A stretch of DNA of 64,000 bases, from contig OMZE01000011.1 in assembly GCA_900315455.1 (NCBI GenBank), positions 27,499-91,498 of the forward strand. The letters run 5' to 3'. The notes beneath the pieces are model-generated. The model made no database searches, was not told the origin of the DNA, and was given only the letters and a program-made list of their open reading frames with translations. Source of the DNA: an uncultured Prevotellaceae bacterium. GTDB taxonomy: Bacteria > Bacteroidota > Bacteroidia > Bacteroidales > Bacteroidaceae. Shown here in pieces: positions 8,305 to 18,108 of this stretch. The position numbers were made by a program, and so were the translations under genes. Numbering within the stretch: the first letter of the stretch is position 1; each line of letters opens with the position of its first letter.

Positions 8305-8417
8305 CAGTGAGTGACAAGCTGTCGGCTCCTGATACCGTTTAGGTGTGCTTTTATCTCTAAAACTGCCAAAAAAATGATATATACAAAGCACAGCGACAGC
8401 CCTCTTTGTGGGCTGTC
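8305..8417 (+). ncRNA. Candidate structured small RNA
   Basis: Downstream of the promoter the sequence folds into nested or serial stems. GTGCTTT (8345-8351) pairs with AAAGCAC (8385-8391), and the perfect 8-bp hairpin GACAGCCC (8395-8402) / GGGCTGTC (8410-8417) follows. A short GACA/TGTC stem lies near the 5' end. The last hairpin lacks a clear T-run, so the 3' end is uncertain. The two frames that overlap it (one per strand) do not look like proteins. A copy-control or mobilization RNA would fit the location, but this is inference. Confidence 0.4.
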
Positions 8418-8499
8418 TTACTGTGTGTATATATGCGTATGGCAGTACGTAGAGATAACATGGTGGGCAGTCCACTTTTTCTCTTCCCTCAAAGTTCTT

Positions 8500-8830
8500 C
8501 ACCAATTACACGATTACATTATTAGCGTATAATACGATGATGGATGTTGTAATCATTGATTATAGTATTCATATATTACATGTTCCTCGATACAGTAATA
8601 TACGATTACATGAATGTACGAATAAATGCTTTTCGATACACGATTACGTGATTATTCTATTGCCTTAATAGATGAATACGTTATTAGTATTTTGCACGAT
8701 AATGGATGCCGTAATAAGTGATTAAATGATTAGTTGATTATACTAATACACGAATACATTATTCACATATTATTACTACCTGTCTTACATTATTCCATGA
8801 TTATAATAATAAGTTAATAAATGAATTATG
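8500..8830. repeat. Degenerate AT-rich motif array, upstream copy
   Basis: About 330 bp made of imperfect, irregularly spaced variants of a short motif like TACACGA(A/T)TA or TATACGATTA, mixed with ATTA/TAAT steps. Examples are acacgattac near 8509 and acacgaatac near 8745. No protein frame crosses it. The same style of sequence returns at 9578-9850 on the other side of the mobC-like gene and is not seen elsewhere in the window, so it seems tied to mobilization. Confidence 0.6.
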
Positions 8831-8897
8831 TATTTTCTGAAAGCATTATTTAACAATAATAATGTTCAGAAAATTTACATACGTCAATTCAAATGCT

Positions 8898-8905
8898 TAC
8901 CTTTG
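8898..8905 (+). promoter_or_regulatory. Promoter -7 element upstream of the mobC-like gene
   Basis: TACCTTTG is a perfect TAnnTTTG match. It comes just after the AT-rich repeat array and about 290 bp before the mobC-like ATG. The -33 element is not clear. A tiny frame (MKNKASLSS..., 18 codons) starts at about 8933 and may be only a chance leader peptide. Confidence 0.5.
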
Positions 8906-9007
8906 TTTCCATCATAGGTAATGCGCACCTCGACATGAAAAACAAGGCTTCCCTATCCTCTGTTTTCTTCATCCTATGTCTCCGAAAATGACGAGCACGT
9001 TCTGCGG

Positions 9008-9152
9008 AACGGCCTTCGCCGTTATTGACAGGGTGAATGCGGCCATTTATGGCTGCTGCTTGCAAGACTTTGGATAATTGCTTAGCAAGTTGTGTTTTTG
9101 TGCGGACGGACTTCGCCCCCCCCCTCAAAAACCACTTGCCTGCTTTCGCAGG
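9008..9152. other. Candidate origin of transfer (oriT) region
   Basis: The non-coding stretch directly upstream of the mobC-like and relaxase genes holds two compact hairpins: AACGGC-cttc-GCCGTT at 9008-9023 and CCTGC-tttc-GCAGG at 9139-9152, with a C-run (gccccccccc) just before the second. oriT commonly lies upstream of such genes and contains inverted repeats near nic. No nic site can be named from sequence alone. Confidence 0.4.
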
Positions 9153-9191
9153 GAGATTTATACTCGCAACTCGTATAATTTTCAGGATAAT

Positions 9192-9575
9192 ATGGCAAAC
9201 AAGACAAAAAGACTATGGATTCGGCTGTCGCCGGAGGAGGATGCACTCTTCAAGCAGAAGGCATCCCACTATAATAATATAAGCGCAATGATTAGGGATG
9301 CCGTTCGGCAGTTCAATGACTTCGGCACCGTACGAAAAATTGAGGCATTGAACGAAATGGCTGACCTCTACAAGAAGTACCAACAAGACCTGGCATGGCT
9401 CGGTGGTAATTTCAACCAGGCGATGAAACGGGCCAATGAACTCGCCATCGGCGGCGAACTGTCTCAAGAGTATTACGAGAGAGTCATCATGCCGCAAGTC
9501 ACCCACATCCTCCAGTTTCTGGAGAAAGTCAAGGACGAGCAGCATAAGATAATCACAAAATTGATTAAGAAGTGA
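9192..9575 (+). CDS. MobC-like relaxosome accessory protein
   Basis: 127 aa from the ATG at 9192 (MANKTKRLWIRLSPEED); a longer in-frame extension upstream reads through the hairpin region and is unlikely. The N-terminus looks like a ribbon-helix-helix module, followed by a helical region with LAWLGGNFNQAMKRANELA, the stretch typical of MobC/BfmC-type proteins (GxNxNQ-like). These bind near oriT and help the relaxase open the strand. The C-terminus is a long basic helix. It lies 278 bp ahead of the relaxase gene, with an AT-rich repeat array between them. Confidence 0.85.
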   Translation: MANKTKRLWIRLSPEEDALFKQKASHYNNISAMIRDAVRQFNDFGTVRKIEALNEMADLYKKYQQDLAWLGGNFNQAMKRANELAIGGELSQEYYERVIMPQVTHILQFLEKVKDEQHKIITKLIKK

Positions 9576-9577
9576 AT

Positions 9578-9850
9578 ACACGAATAAGATAATGGTGCAT
9601 TGTATTATTACCATATTACATGAATAAGGCAATCATATAATGAATGATTTGAGATACTATAATATACGAAGATGGTAAACCATTATTACACGAATAAGGT
9701 ATTCACATAATATGTGATTTGGAATACCCTAATATACGATTATGGTATTCGTATAATCCCCAAATAATGGATTGGTATAATATACGATTGGGGATAGTTG
9801 AATAACCTATTACGATATTAGCATAATAACTGATTACAATAATAGATGAA
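9578..9850. repeat. Degenerate AT-rich motif array, downstream copy
   Basis: About 270 bp between the mobC-like and relaxase genes, with variants such as acacgaataag (twice), atgaataagg, atacgattatgg and atacgattgggg. The motif is again TA(C/T)ACGA(A/T)TA, often followed 10-15 bases later by a TATTC/ATAAT step. No gene is seen here. The spacer is unusually long for two mobilization genes that are normally close together. Confidence 0.6.
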
Positions 9851-9853
9851 TAG

Positions 9854-11392
9854 ATGATAGCGACGATACTTCCTTCAAGCGCCAATTTCCACGCGGTGGA
9901 ATATAATGAACGAAAAGTGGCCCAAGGCAAGGCCGAATTACTGGAGATGACCAACTTCGGCTTCATATCCTGCATGGAAACATACACATGGGAAGACCTG
10001 ACAACGTATCTTAAAGACTATACGTCGAGGAACACTCGCATCAAACGTCCGCAGTTCCATTTGGCCATCTCATGCCGTGGTGATGAATACACCCAGGAGG
10101 AACTGGTCAACATCGCCCATCGCTATCTCAATGAAATGGGCTACGGTCAACCTGGCCAGCCTCTTTTGATTTATGGTCATCACGACACCGACAACAATCA
10201 CATCCATGTCATCACCAGCCGGGTGGATCCACATGGAAGGAAAATCAGCGACAGCATGGAAAAACGGCGGTCGTTGGAAACCATTGAGCGCATCATGGGC
10301 GTGAATGACAGTCAGAAAATAGGCGAAGCCGTATCCAAAGCCTTGGAGTATCATTTCTCCACGGCACCTCAGTTCATGGCTATCCTCGAAACCATGGGCT
10401 ATGAGTGCTATACCGAGGACGATGATATCGTTTTAAAACGAAACGGTGTCGTGCACGACAAAGTAAAAATATCCTTGGTGGAAAGCAAGTGCCGTAAGGA
10501 TATGTATGATAAGAAACGTATGGTCCAACTCAAAGCCATCTTGAAGAAGTATCGTGACATGGCTGCCAATCGTCAGGAATTACAGGATGCCATGAAAACC
10601 AAGTTCGGTGTCAGCCTGGTGTTCCTCGGCTCCAAGGACTCCCCCTATGGTTATTTGATTGTTGACCACCACACCAAGACTGTCTTCAAGGGCAGCGACG
10701 TGGTGAAGGTCAAAGAACTGCTCCTGTTCCAGTCCAAGGAAGAGCGATTCCGGCAGATGGATGCCTTCATCGACCAGATGCTGGATGACAACATCAACCT
10801 GACCACCAAGGAACTCAATCGACTCCTGCGTCGCCAGTTCGGCACCAAGTTCTTGAATGGCAGCGTCCGTTATGGCGATTCCACCTACCAACTGTCCGAG
10901 CACATTCTGACCACGCTGCGTTCCAACGACCGTCGCGCCTGGCTCCAGTCGTTCTGCCCCACCAATGAGCTGGAGCGACACATTCTTTGTCAGATTGGCA
11001 AGTACCATCATCCTGAGCGCATTGCCATCCAATCCAACCCGGGATCTAATGCCGGCAAGACGGTGTCACAACTGCGCTACATCTTCGACACCACTTCTGA
11101 TGACGCTCTTGTGGACAAGCTCCACGAGGACGGCTATTTCATCACCCGTGCCGATGACCAGTACTATTGCGTCGATTTCGCTAACCGCACCATTGTCAAT
11201 ATGAAGAACCAAGGCCTAGATGTGAGTAGGCTTCAGCCTAAACAAGACCAGAGTCGACACATCTCTGACCCTGGCATCGGCCGCGCTATTGATAAAGTCA
11301 CCAAGCAGCGTGGCGGTTCAAATGACAGCAACCGGGAATGGGAAGTCGGCGGTCGTGGCTATGAGGATGATGATAGGTCGATGAAGAGGTGA
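9854..11392 (+). CDS. Relaxase / mobilization nuclease
   Basis: 512 aa. The start MIATILPSSANFHAVEYNE is typical of Bacteroidetes relaxases of the MobA/VirD2-like Relaxase family (MOBP-type). Y17 could be the nicking tyrosine. The metal-binding three-histidine motif appears as GHHDTDNNHIHV at about residue 107. The C-terminal half is helical and ends in a basic tail with PGIGRAIDKVTKQRGGSN. Such proteins nick oriT and pilot the strand through the T4SS. The last 43 residues recur, diverged, about 7.5 kb downstream at 18672-18857, flanking the cargo cassette. Confidence 0.92.
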   Translation: MIATILPSSANFHAVEYNERKVAQGKAELLEMTNFGFISCMETYTWEDLTTYLKDYTSRNTRIKRPQFHLAISCRGDEYTQEELVNIAHRYLNEMGYGQPGQPLLIYGHHDTDNNHIHVITSRVDPHGRKISDSMEKRRSLETIERIMGVNDSQKIGEAVSKALEYHFSTAPQFMAILETMGYECYTEDDDIVLKRNGVVHDKVKISLVESKCRKDMYDKKRMVQLKAILKKYRDMAANRQELQDAMKTKFGVSLVFLGSKDSPYGYLIVDHHTKTVFKGSDVVKVKELLLFQSKEERFRQMDAFIDQMLDDNINLTTKELNRLLRRQFGTKFLNGSVRYGDSTYQLSEHILTTLRSNDRRAWLQSFCPTNELERHILCQIGKYHHPERIAIQSNPGSNAGKTVSQLRYIFDTTSDDALVDKLHEDGYFITRADDQYYCVDFANRTIVNMKNQGLDVSRLQPKQDQSRHISDPGIGRAIDKVTKQRGGSNDSNREWEVGGRGYEDDDRSMKR

Positions 11393-11405
11393 ATATAATA
11401 AAAGA

Positions 11406-11783
11406 CTACTGATCAAACCAAAATATTAATCTGGATGGTTCATCTTCATCATCAGAGTCTTGCATATATCTATATATAAGTTCATATTCAGTCATGCTTT
11501 TGTATTCGATATTATACTTACTATACATTTTGTCAAGGCATAGACGTAATTCTGGAGCAGTTATCCAACTAGGACAGTACCCACCTCCTCTATAAGCTTT
11601 CTGGGTTTCAGGAGTGGCATCATCAGGTAAACCTCTTGAAGATATAAGTACATTACCTGTTAATCCTCCAAGCATCTCGAAAAGCCCATAACATCTATAC
11701 GTTTGAAATTCTTTGTCATAATATATCCATCTATGATTTTTCTTATGACGATATTCCATATGTACCCTAATATCAACTCCCAT
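11406..11783 (-). CDS. Small conserved hypothetical protein (MGxDI family)
   Basis: 125 aa. It starts MGVDIRVHMEYRHKKNHRW, has a YRCYGLFEMLGG segment, and later PSWITAPEL. This resembles a widespread, functionally unknown phage/bacterial family that begins MGxDI...E-R...W, followed by an R-N-Y-x-L-F motif and S-W-L-T-x-x-E-L; I recognise this from memory only. It ends 14 bp from the relaxase stop, convergent with it, and is the first gene of the inserted cassette. The unknown 790-aa gene lies about 110 bp upstream in the same direction, so it may be co-transcribed. Confidence 0.6.
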   Translation of the reverse strand: MGVDIRVHMEYRHKKNHRWIYYDKEFQTYRCYGLFEMLGGLTGNVLISSRGLPDDATPETQKAYRGGGYCPSWITAPELRLCLDKMYSKYNIEYKSMTEYELIYRYMQDSDDEDEPSRLIFWFDQ

Positions 11784-11890
11784 ATCACATTTTTTCGTTT
11801 AGAATTCTTTTTTAACAATTTTCATTCGGTTGATGATAATGGTCTCTTCATACGACGTTCGCATCGTCCAATATTTGTAATAGTGTCCTA

Positions 11891-14263
11891 TCAATCACTC
11901 GTTGAATCATCGTCCATAGTTCCAAAGTGAATGGATGAAAATTCCTTTAACAGTTTTGCCAAAAATGGCAGAACTGTCCATTGTTCCAATCTTACGAAAT
12001 CGACCGAAGACATCTCTAAAATAGTCTTGACCATATCCTCGTCAACCACATTTCCGTTCCTTCTGACTATTCTTCTGACTACAAAGCCCTTTTGAATACC
12101 CTCTAGTTTTAAGCTGCCTTTATTGCCAACAACATACGAATATGAATTCTTTATTGGCTGCAAATCATTATCAATACTTTGATATGCAAAAATCTGTTGT
12201 ATATTACTCATCTCGTAGCCAATCCTTTCTCCTTCTTTGGTTCGTATATGTGTATTAAACACAATACCCTTCTCTTCTTTTAAGAAAAGAGAGAATTGGC
12301 GATAATATGCTTTACATCCAACAAAATTAGCACAAAGACATTTCTGAAGTTCATTATAAGGTGCGTATTCTTTACCAAGACTATTAAGTTTTTCTGTTAC
12401 GAGATTTTTATAATTACTTATTTCATTAGGCTCAAAATCCTGAGAAAATTCATTCAAATACTCCAGAAGACACTTCACTGAAAACTTTGTGTTAGACTGT
12501 TTGAGATTATGCCGAATGAGTTGCACATTAGGTATAACATGCTCATCAGTTTTTTTTATTTGATAAATGTCATCAATATCTTTCCAAATCAGCATCTCTA
12601 CTTTTTCGTCCCGTTTTTGGGCTCCTACCATTCTATCCGGATAATTGAAACCATCGAAAATTTTCTTATTTTCTATATTGTCATTCTGCTGATCTTGATT
12701 GAAATGATGGAATACAACAGATTGCTCGTCTGCAGCTAATTCCATCCAAAATATATCTTCAATATTCCTTGGTGCTTTATTGTAGTCAAGAATCGTTCTT
12801 CGTTTTCTTATGGCACCATAAATCTTTTGGGTCAAATTCAATTTCTTTGTTCCGAAGAGTGCATTTGTTGATTGATTAATTACTGCATATTTGATTCCCA
12901 ATGATATAATGCATACTTTTAACGTTGATTCCAGGGTTTTCTTAAATGCTTCCAACTGTCTCTCATATTGTTTCTTCTTCTTCGCATCGGCTTCATCGTC
13001 ACCGGTTGATAAGGGACAATCAGGAAACGAAATAGTTTCAGCAGCAATTCCTTGAATAACTTCATTTTTATGATTCTTTGTGAATAGAACTCTTTGGTCA
13101 ATTTTTCTATCTGTATAATAATCCTTCTCGTGGTGAATCAAAATATTCAATTTTTGAGGATTGTATTTTGTTTCGTATTCATGAATTCCAAATGAATTAA
13201 GAACAAATTTTAAAATGTTCATCCCATTTTTCACCTGAGAATCTAACTCTACATCATCTAAAAAGCTGACAGTAAGATTATTTGCAACCAGATCTATACA
13301 ACTATTCAAAATATCGTCATCTTTGAAGGCTGGAGTGACAGTTGTAAGAGAAGTCTTGTCATAAGGAAATGGTCTAAGGTGTAAAACCGCCTTACTACCT
13401 TTCCCTTCTCCCAGATTCAATTCGAGCGTTTCGAGAAAGTCGGCCAGAATTCCCATCCTTGAAGATGAATAATCTGCATAATTCTCATATTTGATAAAAG
13501 GTATTTGAGCTGGACTGCTTTTTTGACCTTGCTGATACCAATATTTTCCTTTGGGAGTTATATTCCTTGCAGGTACAAGACGCCCATAATCATCAAATTC
13601 ATAAGGAAAACGGAAACCAGCCTTTTGAGCTGTTGCCGGATTCGTTTCAACAAATGGTTCTGCTTTTGGATATATTAGCCCGTAACGATCTATACTAAGT
13701 TTCACACCTATCTTTACTCTGCAGTTTTTGAATAATCTTCCGTTCCAGTACACCTTTCCATAATGGTCTGTTGCATCTGTCCACTTAGATTTGAACGATT
13801 TATAGTTTGGGAATATAATATTGTGGCCCAGAGTATTATTAAAGACATCTCCTTCTTCTTCGTTTGCGTATGAATTGAACAGCCAACCAATGACTAATTG
13901 AGCCAGTGCTTCTTTTGGAATGTCACCCAAAATGTAGCTTTCCGAAATATCATCAATCGTGGTCATCAAGAGGTTGGGAAACTTCTTTGTCTTTTCTCTC
14001 AAATCATTAATATTCACATCTTTGTCAAAGAGCATAAAAACTTTGGTGTGGCTGCAAAAAGCCGTGGCTCTGACAGATATCCCATAATCAAGATATATGG
14101 CATTTAGCAATTCTTCTACTATCTGCGAAGAATACGCTTTTGATCTCTGATTCTTGCACAGTTTTACAATGGTAAATTGTTTGGGCAAAAACTCGTCCAT
14201 ACAATACTCAGTAAATTCTATATAATACCTGTTGGTTCGTAATAGATTCGTAGTGGATATCAT
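11891..14263 (-). CDS. Unknown 790-aa partner of the helicase-nuclease
   Basis: 790 aa, translationally coupled to the helicase upstream (ATGA overlap). I do not recognise a family. It is AT-rich and Lys/Asn-rich compared with the tra genes, as is its partner. Visible blocks include VKIGVKLSIDRYGLIYPKA (about residues 180-200), LNILIHHEKDYYTD with IQGIAAETISF (mid), KVCIISLGIKYAVINQ, and the C-terminal segment WTVLPFLAKLLKEFS. That ending, and pairing with a helicase plus nuclease, faintly recall PIWI/Argonaute-type systems such as pPIWI-RE, but no catalytic tetrad or other firm motif can be shown. A structural comparison would decide. Confidence 0.8.
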   Translation of the reverse strand: MISTTNLLRTNRYYIEFTEYCMDEFLPKQFTIVKLCKNQRSKAYSSQIVEELLNAIYLDYGISVRATAFCSHTKVFMLFDKDVNINDLREKTKKFPNLLMTTIDDISESYILGDIPKEALAQLVIGWLFNSYANEEEGDVFNNTLGHNIIFPNYKSFKSKWTDATDHYGKVYWNGRLFKNCRVKIGVKLSIDRYGLIYPKAEPFVETNPATAQKAGFRFPYEFDDYGRLVPARNITPKGKYWYQQGQKSSPAQIPFIKYENYADYSSSRMGILADFLETLELNLGEGKGSKAVLHLRPFPYDKTSLTTVTPAFKDDDILNSCIDLVANNLTVSFLDDVELDSQVKNGMNILKFVLNSFGIHEYETKYNPQKLNILIHHEKDYYTDRKIDQRVLFTKNHKNEVIQGIAAETISFPDCPLSTGDDEADAKKKKQYERQLEAFKKTLESTLKVCIISLGIKYAVINQSTNALFGTKKLNLTQKIYGAIRKRRTILDYNKAPRNIEDIFWMELAADEQSVVFHHFNQDQQNDNIENKKIFDGFNYPDRMVGAQKRDEKVEMLIWKDIDDIYQIKKTDEHVIPNVQLIRHNLKQSNTKFSVKCLLEYLNEFSQDFEPNEISNYKNLVTEKLNSLGKEYAPYNELQKCLCANFVGCKAYYRQFSLFLKEEKGIVFNTHIRTKEGERIGYEMSNIQQIFAYQSIDNDLQPIKNSYSYVVGNKGSLKLEGIQKGFVVRRIVRRNGNVVDEDMVKTILEMSSVDFVRLEQWTVLPFLAKLLKEFSSIHFGTMDDDSTSD

Positions 14264-17200
14264 AATGCTTCAAGTTTGTTTATAATGAATTGAATATTTT
14301 CGATTATGGGCAGGCCATTGTTGTTGATGAGAGCAGGAACAACGTATATATTGCCATTTTCTGAATGACAAAGAAGTCTTGTTTCATCTGGAGCTATAAC
14401 CCCAACGATGAATACCGCTTTAGCCCCTATTATTTCCATCTTCCTTCGGATTTTATTAAAATTCTTGACATTGTTCTCTTGCCGCAAATCTTGGTCGTGT
14501 TGTTGATAATAGGTGAAATACTTAAAATCCGCATACACATCTGGGTAATCGTCAAACATCCCATCAAAGACTTCCAATATGTCTTCTGGCATATTGCTTA
14601 CCTTAATAGGGTAATTAGGGATTGCAGTTTTCAGAATATAAGAGCCAGCTATTTCTCCATAAGCCCCTAAAACCATTTCCTGGAATATAATGGGACTGAC
14701 GATATGCGAAGAAGGTTTCCACTTTGTGTCCATACCATTTTCTTCAAAATATTGCTCCATGCCTTTGTATTTCATTAATATCGACAGTCGTGACCTATCC
14801 TCACTGACTTCCCTTATGTCAAATGGAGAGAATTCTTCTTTCATCACCATCTGCATCTTTTTTGAAAAGTCTTCTTTACTAAGCTCAAATCCTACAAATA
14901 CGCTATCATATTCGTTCTTTTGATAATAGTAGTAGGATGACCTTATTTGTCCGTCAGGAAAATCAATATAGAAATCAGAATAGAATCGATCTTGATGGTA
15001 GAGTTTGTCGGATACTGTAGGATGTTGGGCTGCTTTCATTCTCATAATGGGCCAATTAATTGCATCTTTCGCACGCCATCTTACTACTCCAGCATCCAGA
15101 TTGATTGCGGAAATCATTCTGTGTATTTCTTGCCTTGCCCTGTCTGACTTCATCTGAGCCAATAATTGGCAGTCATCAGGTCTATTGGGATTGACAATAG
15201 AACGTTCCATCTCCCTTTCCCACTGTTCACGCAAATCGAGAATCTTTTTCAACTCTTCGCTATGATAATCTTTCATTAGCAGATGGTACTTCAAGTCAAA
15301 AGACTGAAAAACCTTTCTGTCAAGATAAATGGTTTGAATTTGATTGCGCCATAAGGTACGCTTGGTTCTTCCATCTACTTGAACGAGCCAATAAGCAGCT
15401 TGCAAAGCTTCCTGGCGGGTTGCCTTTAAGATGTTTTTGATTCGACGAAAACCATATCCATCAATTGCATTAAACCCATCAATAATTTGACTGGTTCTCT
15501 CTTTGTCAGTTATAAAACCGTTTTCATAACATTCTTCGACATTAATAATATTTCTAATCTGGTCCTTCCATCCAAATTCGTCCCAGTTTGACATATTGAC
15601 CACCATGTTGGTAATATCGAGAATAGCAAGTTCATCAATGTCTTTCTTGCTCTCGTCCCGTTTTTCATGGGCATCGAGTCTGCGGAGATAAGGTTTTATC
15701 CATTCACAAATCGGATGCTGAAGATTGATACCCGCACCTACTGTTGCAAAAGTAGATAAGATAAACAACCTGTCTCCACGTCTCAATTTGTTAATATACT
15801 CGTCTTTTTGATTGTAAAAATCTCGGCTGGTAATGATAAACAAATGTATGTTTTCGTCATGTCCCTCTTCACCATGTTTATCAGACCAGTCTTTGAAGTG
15901 CTTTTTGCAATAGTTATTGACAACGTTGGTCAAACTCTCCAAAGTCTTTCTTTGAAGGGTTGAGCCATCCTCGCCAGGCAATGCCATGTTGACACACAAA
16001 CAAGACTGATGATTGCGATGAATGGCAAATGTTAGCATTACTCTGGCTATATTCAAATAACGAGAAAAGAAATAACTGCCACCGGATTTCCCTTCATCTC
16101 TTGAAAGAATATTATCTACTGCATCCTTTATTATGGCACCTATCTTATTAATGTACTTCAAATCAGCAGGTAAATTGTCAGGAAGAATTTCAGTGATAAT
16201 CTCTTCATAGCTTCTTCCTTCAATCTCATACAAGTTCTCTAATAAGATAGGTGTTTCAATGGATATGGATTGTTTTTCATCTTCGATGTGATATTTTTTA
16301 TACCTATATTGTAGTTCTTTCTTTATGGCCGTACCCAATTCTGGGTGTTCAATTAAAATATTGTGAAAATTGTTAACAGTATTTCCCTGTTCATCTTCAT
16401 ATTTCAACTCGCTTTCCAGAAAATGCAGATTGTAATTGCCCAATATAGTCGGACAATTGGCTGTAGCAGACATAGCAATGACCAGAGCATTCTCGGAAAG
16501 GAATGACATAACATTTTCTGCTGTTTCTGTGACACGACCCATTTGAATGACGGTATCTGCTTCATGGTTCGTACCATTTACTAATGTGTACCAAGTTGCT
16601 CCATAGCGATAGAAAGAATACGGTAAATTGTATTTTTGTGCAGCAATTGAAATGTCCCTTTGAGAGTAGAAAAAAAGCAACAGTTTAAGGTAATCTCCCT
16701 CAAGACCTTTGTATTTGTATAATATAGTATTCAAACACTCCTCTTGTGATAATTCTGATTGGCCAGCTTCTGGTGAACCATTCCTACTTCTTTGATAGTT
16801 AATGGCACAAACATTGACATAATTCACAAATTTCCGGAGGAATGTATTAATATCATTCAGCATTTTCCTTACGAGAAACGAACCTGGCCCTGCCTCTTGA
16901 AAAGCTTCTTTTTTACCATAATTCAAACACACTCGGTTTGAAGACGGGTCTGGAATTGCAAATAAAGATAATCCTTTCGCGTCTTTATGTATGGTCTTCC
17001 AGTCTGCACAGTAATATAAGAAATCTTTCCTATCTATTTGTCCCTCACTGGATTTGAAGGATAATTGCATTTTATATTTTTGAAGCAGTTCATTCGCTTC
17101 GTTAATTAACTCTTTTCTAGTCTTATTATCGACAATCGATTTTAAATTGCTGTCAAATGAGTCTAGTTGGTTGAGCCCATCAACGACCATGAGAAACAAC

Positions 17201-18045
17201 TTTTTGAAATCAATTGTCTCAGAGCCTTCCATTGTTTTGCTGATATTATCTACAATTGTGCTGGTCACATCTGCTTTTGTGGCATCTGACTCGTCGATAA
17301 TAACTATGGCGTTTTTGAGCCATTCTTTTGAAAGATATGGAACTTTTTTGATTATCTTGTTTTTTGACAATGTCAGTTTCTTATCTGTCATCAAGAATAC
17401 GATGTAGTTTTTTTCACGTACATGAGGATATATCTTTGAAATCCATTCATATTCTTCATGTTCATATACGAGATCTTCGATTGATAATTTGTTGGCCATG
17501 GCAACTTTGGCCAAATGGTTGTGAATGATTCCTCTGAATTTGCTTTCTATGTTTGCCAACTCGTCTTGTTTATGCACCAACAGTTGTCGTGCTTCTGTCG
17601 ACGTCTTGTCTTTCAAGGAAGAGATTTCTCTAACCCGTGATTTGATTTCTCTTATTTCTTTACATCTGCTTATGTCGGCAGGCAATTCTTTTTCCAACTC
17701 TTTCCAATTCTCAATTGCCTCAGTGATACAATCTACATTACTTTTCACACGAATCACATAATCGTCGTATGGAATATTCCTTTCACGAAAAGCCTTTTTA
17801 AGGTCGTCTTCAGGTATTATTTTAATTAGTGTCGTTATCCAGACGAGTTTTCTTGCATGATTATCTGACTTAGAGTGTTCTCTCTGGCGTATGACATTTA
17901 ACACATAATCTGCTATAGTCTGACAAGCAGAATATGTCTTACCGATACTTGTTGGCAATGGCGCTATGACAAGCCCATGGTCATATTTGTCAATATAGTC
18001 TAAGAAAATCGACTTTATTCTATCGCTGATGGATTGGTCTTCCAT
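14260..18045 (-). CDS. Large SF2-like helicase with C-terminal nuclease-like domain
   Basis: 1261 aa from the ATG at 18045; an upstream TTG is less likely. The N-terminus has the Walker A-type motif PLPTSIGKT at about residue 30, then VWITTLIKI (motif Ia-like), IVIIDESDATK (DExD, motif II), VIAMSATAN (motif III) and FILSTFATVGAGINL (motif V-like). A long insertion lies between motifs Ia and II. Near the C-terminus, GAYGEIAG followed ~35 residues later by DVYADFKYF, then a beta-strand, gives an E...D-x-K pattern like PD-(D/E)xK nucleases. So it may unwind and cut nucleic acid. Its gene leads the coupled pair and follows a small acidic-protein gene by 63 bp. Confidence 0.8.
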   Translation of the reverse strand: MEDQSISDRIKSIFLDYIDKYDHGLVIAPLPTSIGKTYSACQTIADYVLNVIRQREHSKSDNHARKLVWITTLIKIIPEDDLKKAFRERNIPYDDYVIRVKSNVDCITEAIENWKELEKELPADISRCKEIREIKSRVREISSLKDKTSTEARQLLVHKQDELANIESKFRGIIHNHLAKVAMANKLSIEDLVYEHEEYEWISKIYPHVREKNYIVFLMTDKKLTLSKNKIIKKVPYLSKEWLKNAIVIIDESDATKADVTSTIVDNISKTMEGSETIDFKKLFLMVVDGLNQLDSFDSNLKSIVDNKTRKELINEANELLQKYKMQLSFKSSEGQIDRKDFLYYCADWKTIHKDAKGLSLFAIPDPSSNRVCLNYGKKEAFQEAGPGSFLVRKMLNDINTFLRKFVNYVNVCAINYQRSRNGSPEAGQSELSQEECLNTILYKYKGLEGDYLKLLLFFYSQRDISIAAQKYNLPYSFYRYGATWYTLVNGTNHEADTVIQMGRVTETAENVMSFLSENALVIAMSATANCPTILGNYNLHFLESELKYEDEQGNTVNNFHNILIEHPELGTAIKKELQYRYKKYHIEDEKQSISIETPILLENLYEIEGRSYEEIITEILPDNLPADLKYINKIGAIIKDAVDNILSRDEGKSGGSYFFSRYLNIARVMLTFAIHRNHQSCLCVNMALPGEDGSTLQRKTLESLTNVVNNYCKKHFKDWSDKHGEEGHDENIHLFIITSRDFYNQKDEYINKLRRGDRLFILSTFATVGAGINLQHPICEWIKPYLRRLDAHEKRDESKKDIDELAILDITNMVVNMSNWDEFGWKDQIRNIINVEECYENGFITDKERTSQIIDGFNAIDGYGFRRIKNILKATRQEALQAAYWLVQVDGRTKRTLWRNQIQTIYLDRKVFQSFDLKYHLLMKDYHSEELKKILDLREQWEREMERSIVNPNRPDDCQLLAQMKSDRARQEIHRMISAINLDAGVVRWRAKDAINWPIMRMKAAQHPTVSDKLYHQDRFYSDFYIDFPDGQIRSSYYYYQKNEYDSVFVGFELSKEDFSKKMQMVMKEEFSPFDIREVSEDRSRLSILMKYKGMEQYFEENGMDTKWKPSSHIVSPIIFQEMVLGAYGEIAGSYILKTAIPNYPIKVSNMPEDILEVFDGMFDDYPDVYADFKYFTYYQQHDQDLRQENNVKNFNKIRRKMEIIGAKAVFIVGVIAPDETRLLCHSENGNIYVVPALINNNGLPIIENIQFIINKLEAL

Positions 18046-18108
18046 GATAATTAAAAATTGGGAGTACAAAAAATACTTATTCTATATGTTGCAAATTATA
18101 TACCAATC

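Noticed and set aside
8233-8532. Frames on both strands over the candidate RNA
   Set aside because: Cys- and aromatic-rich without pattern, no family look, and they overlap a clear promoter and hairpins.
11891-14263. Firm Argonaute/PIWI assignment of the 790-aa protein
   Set aside because: Only a weak C-terminal resemblance and the context support it; no catalytic motif can be shown by eye.
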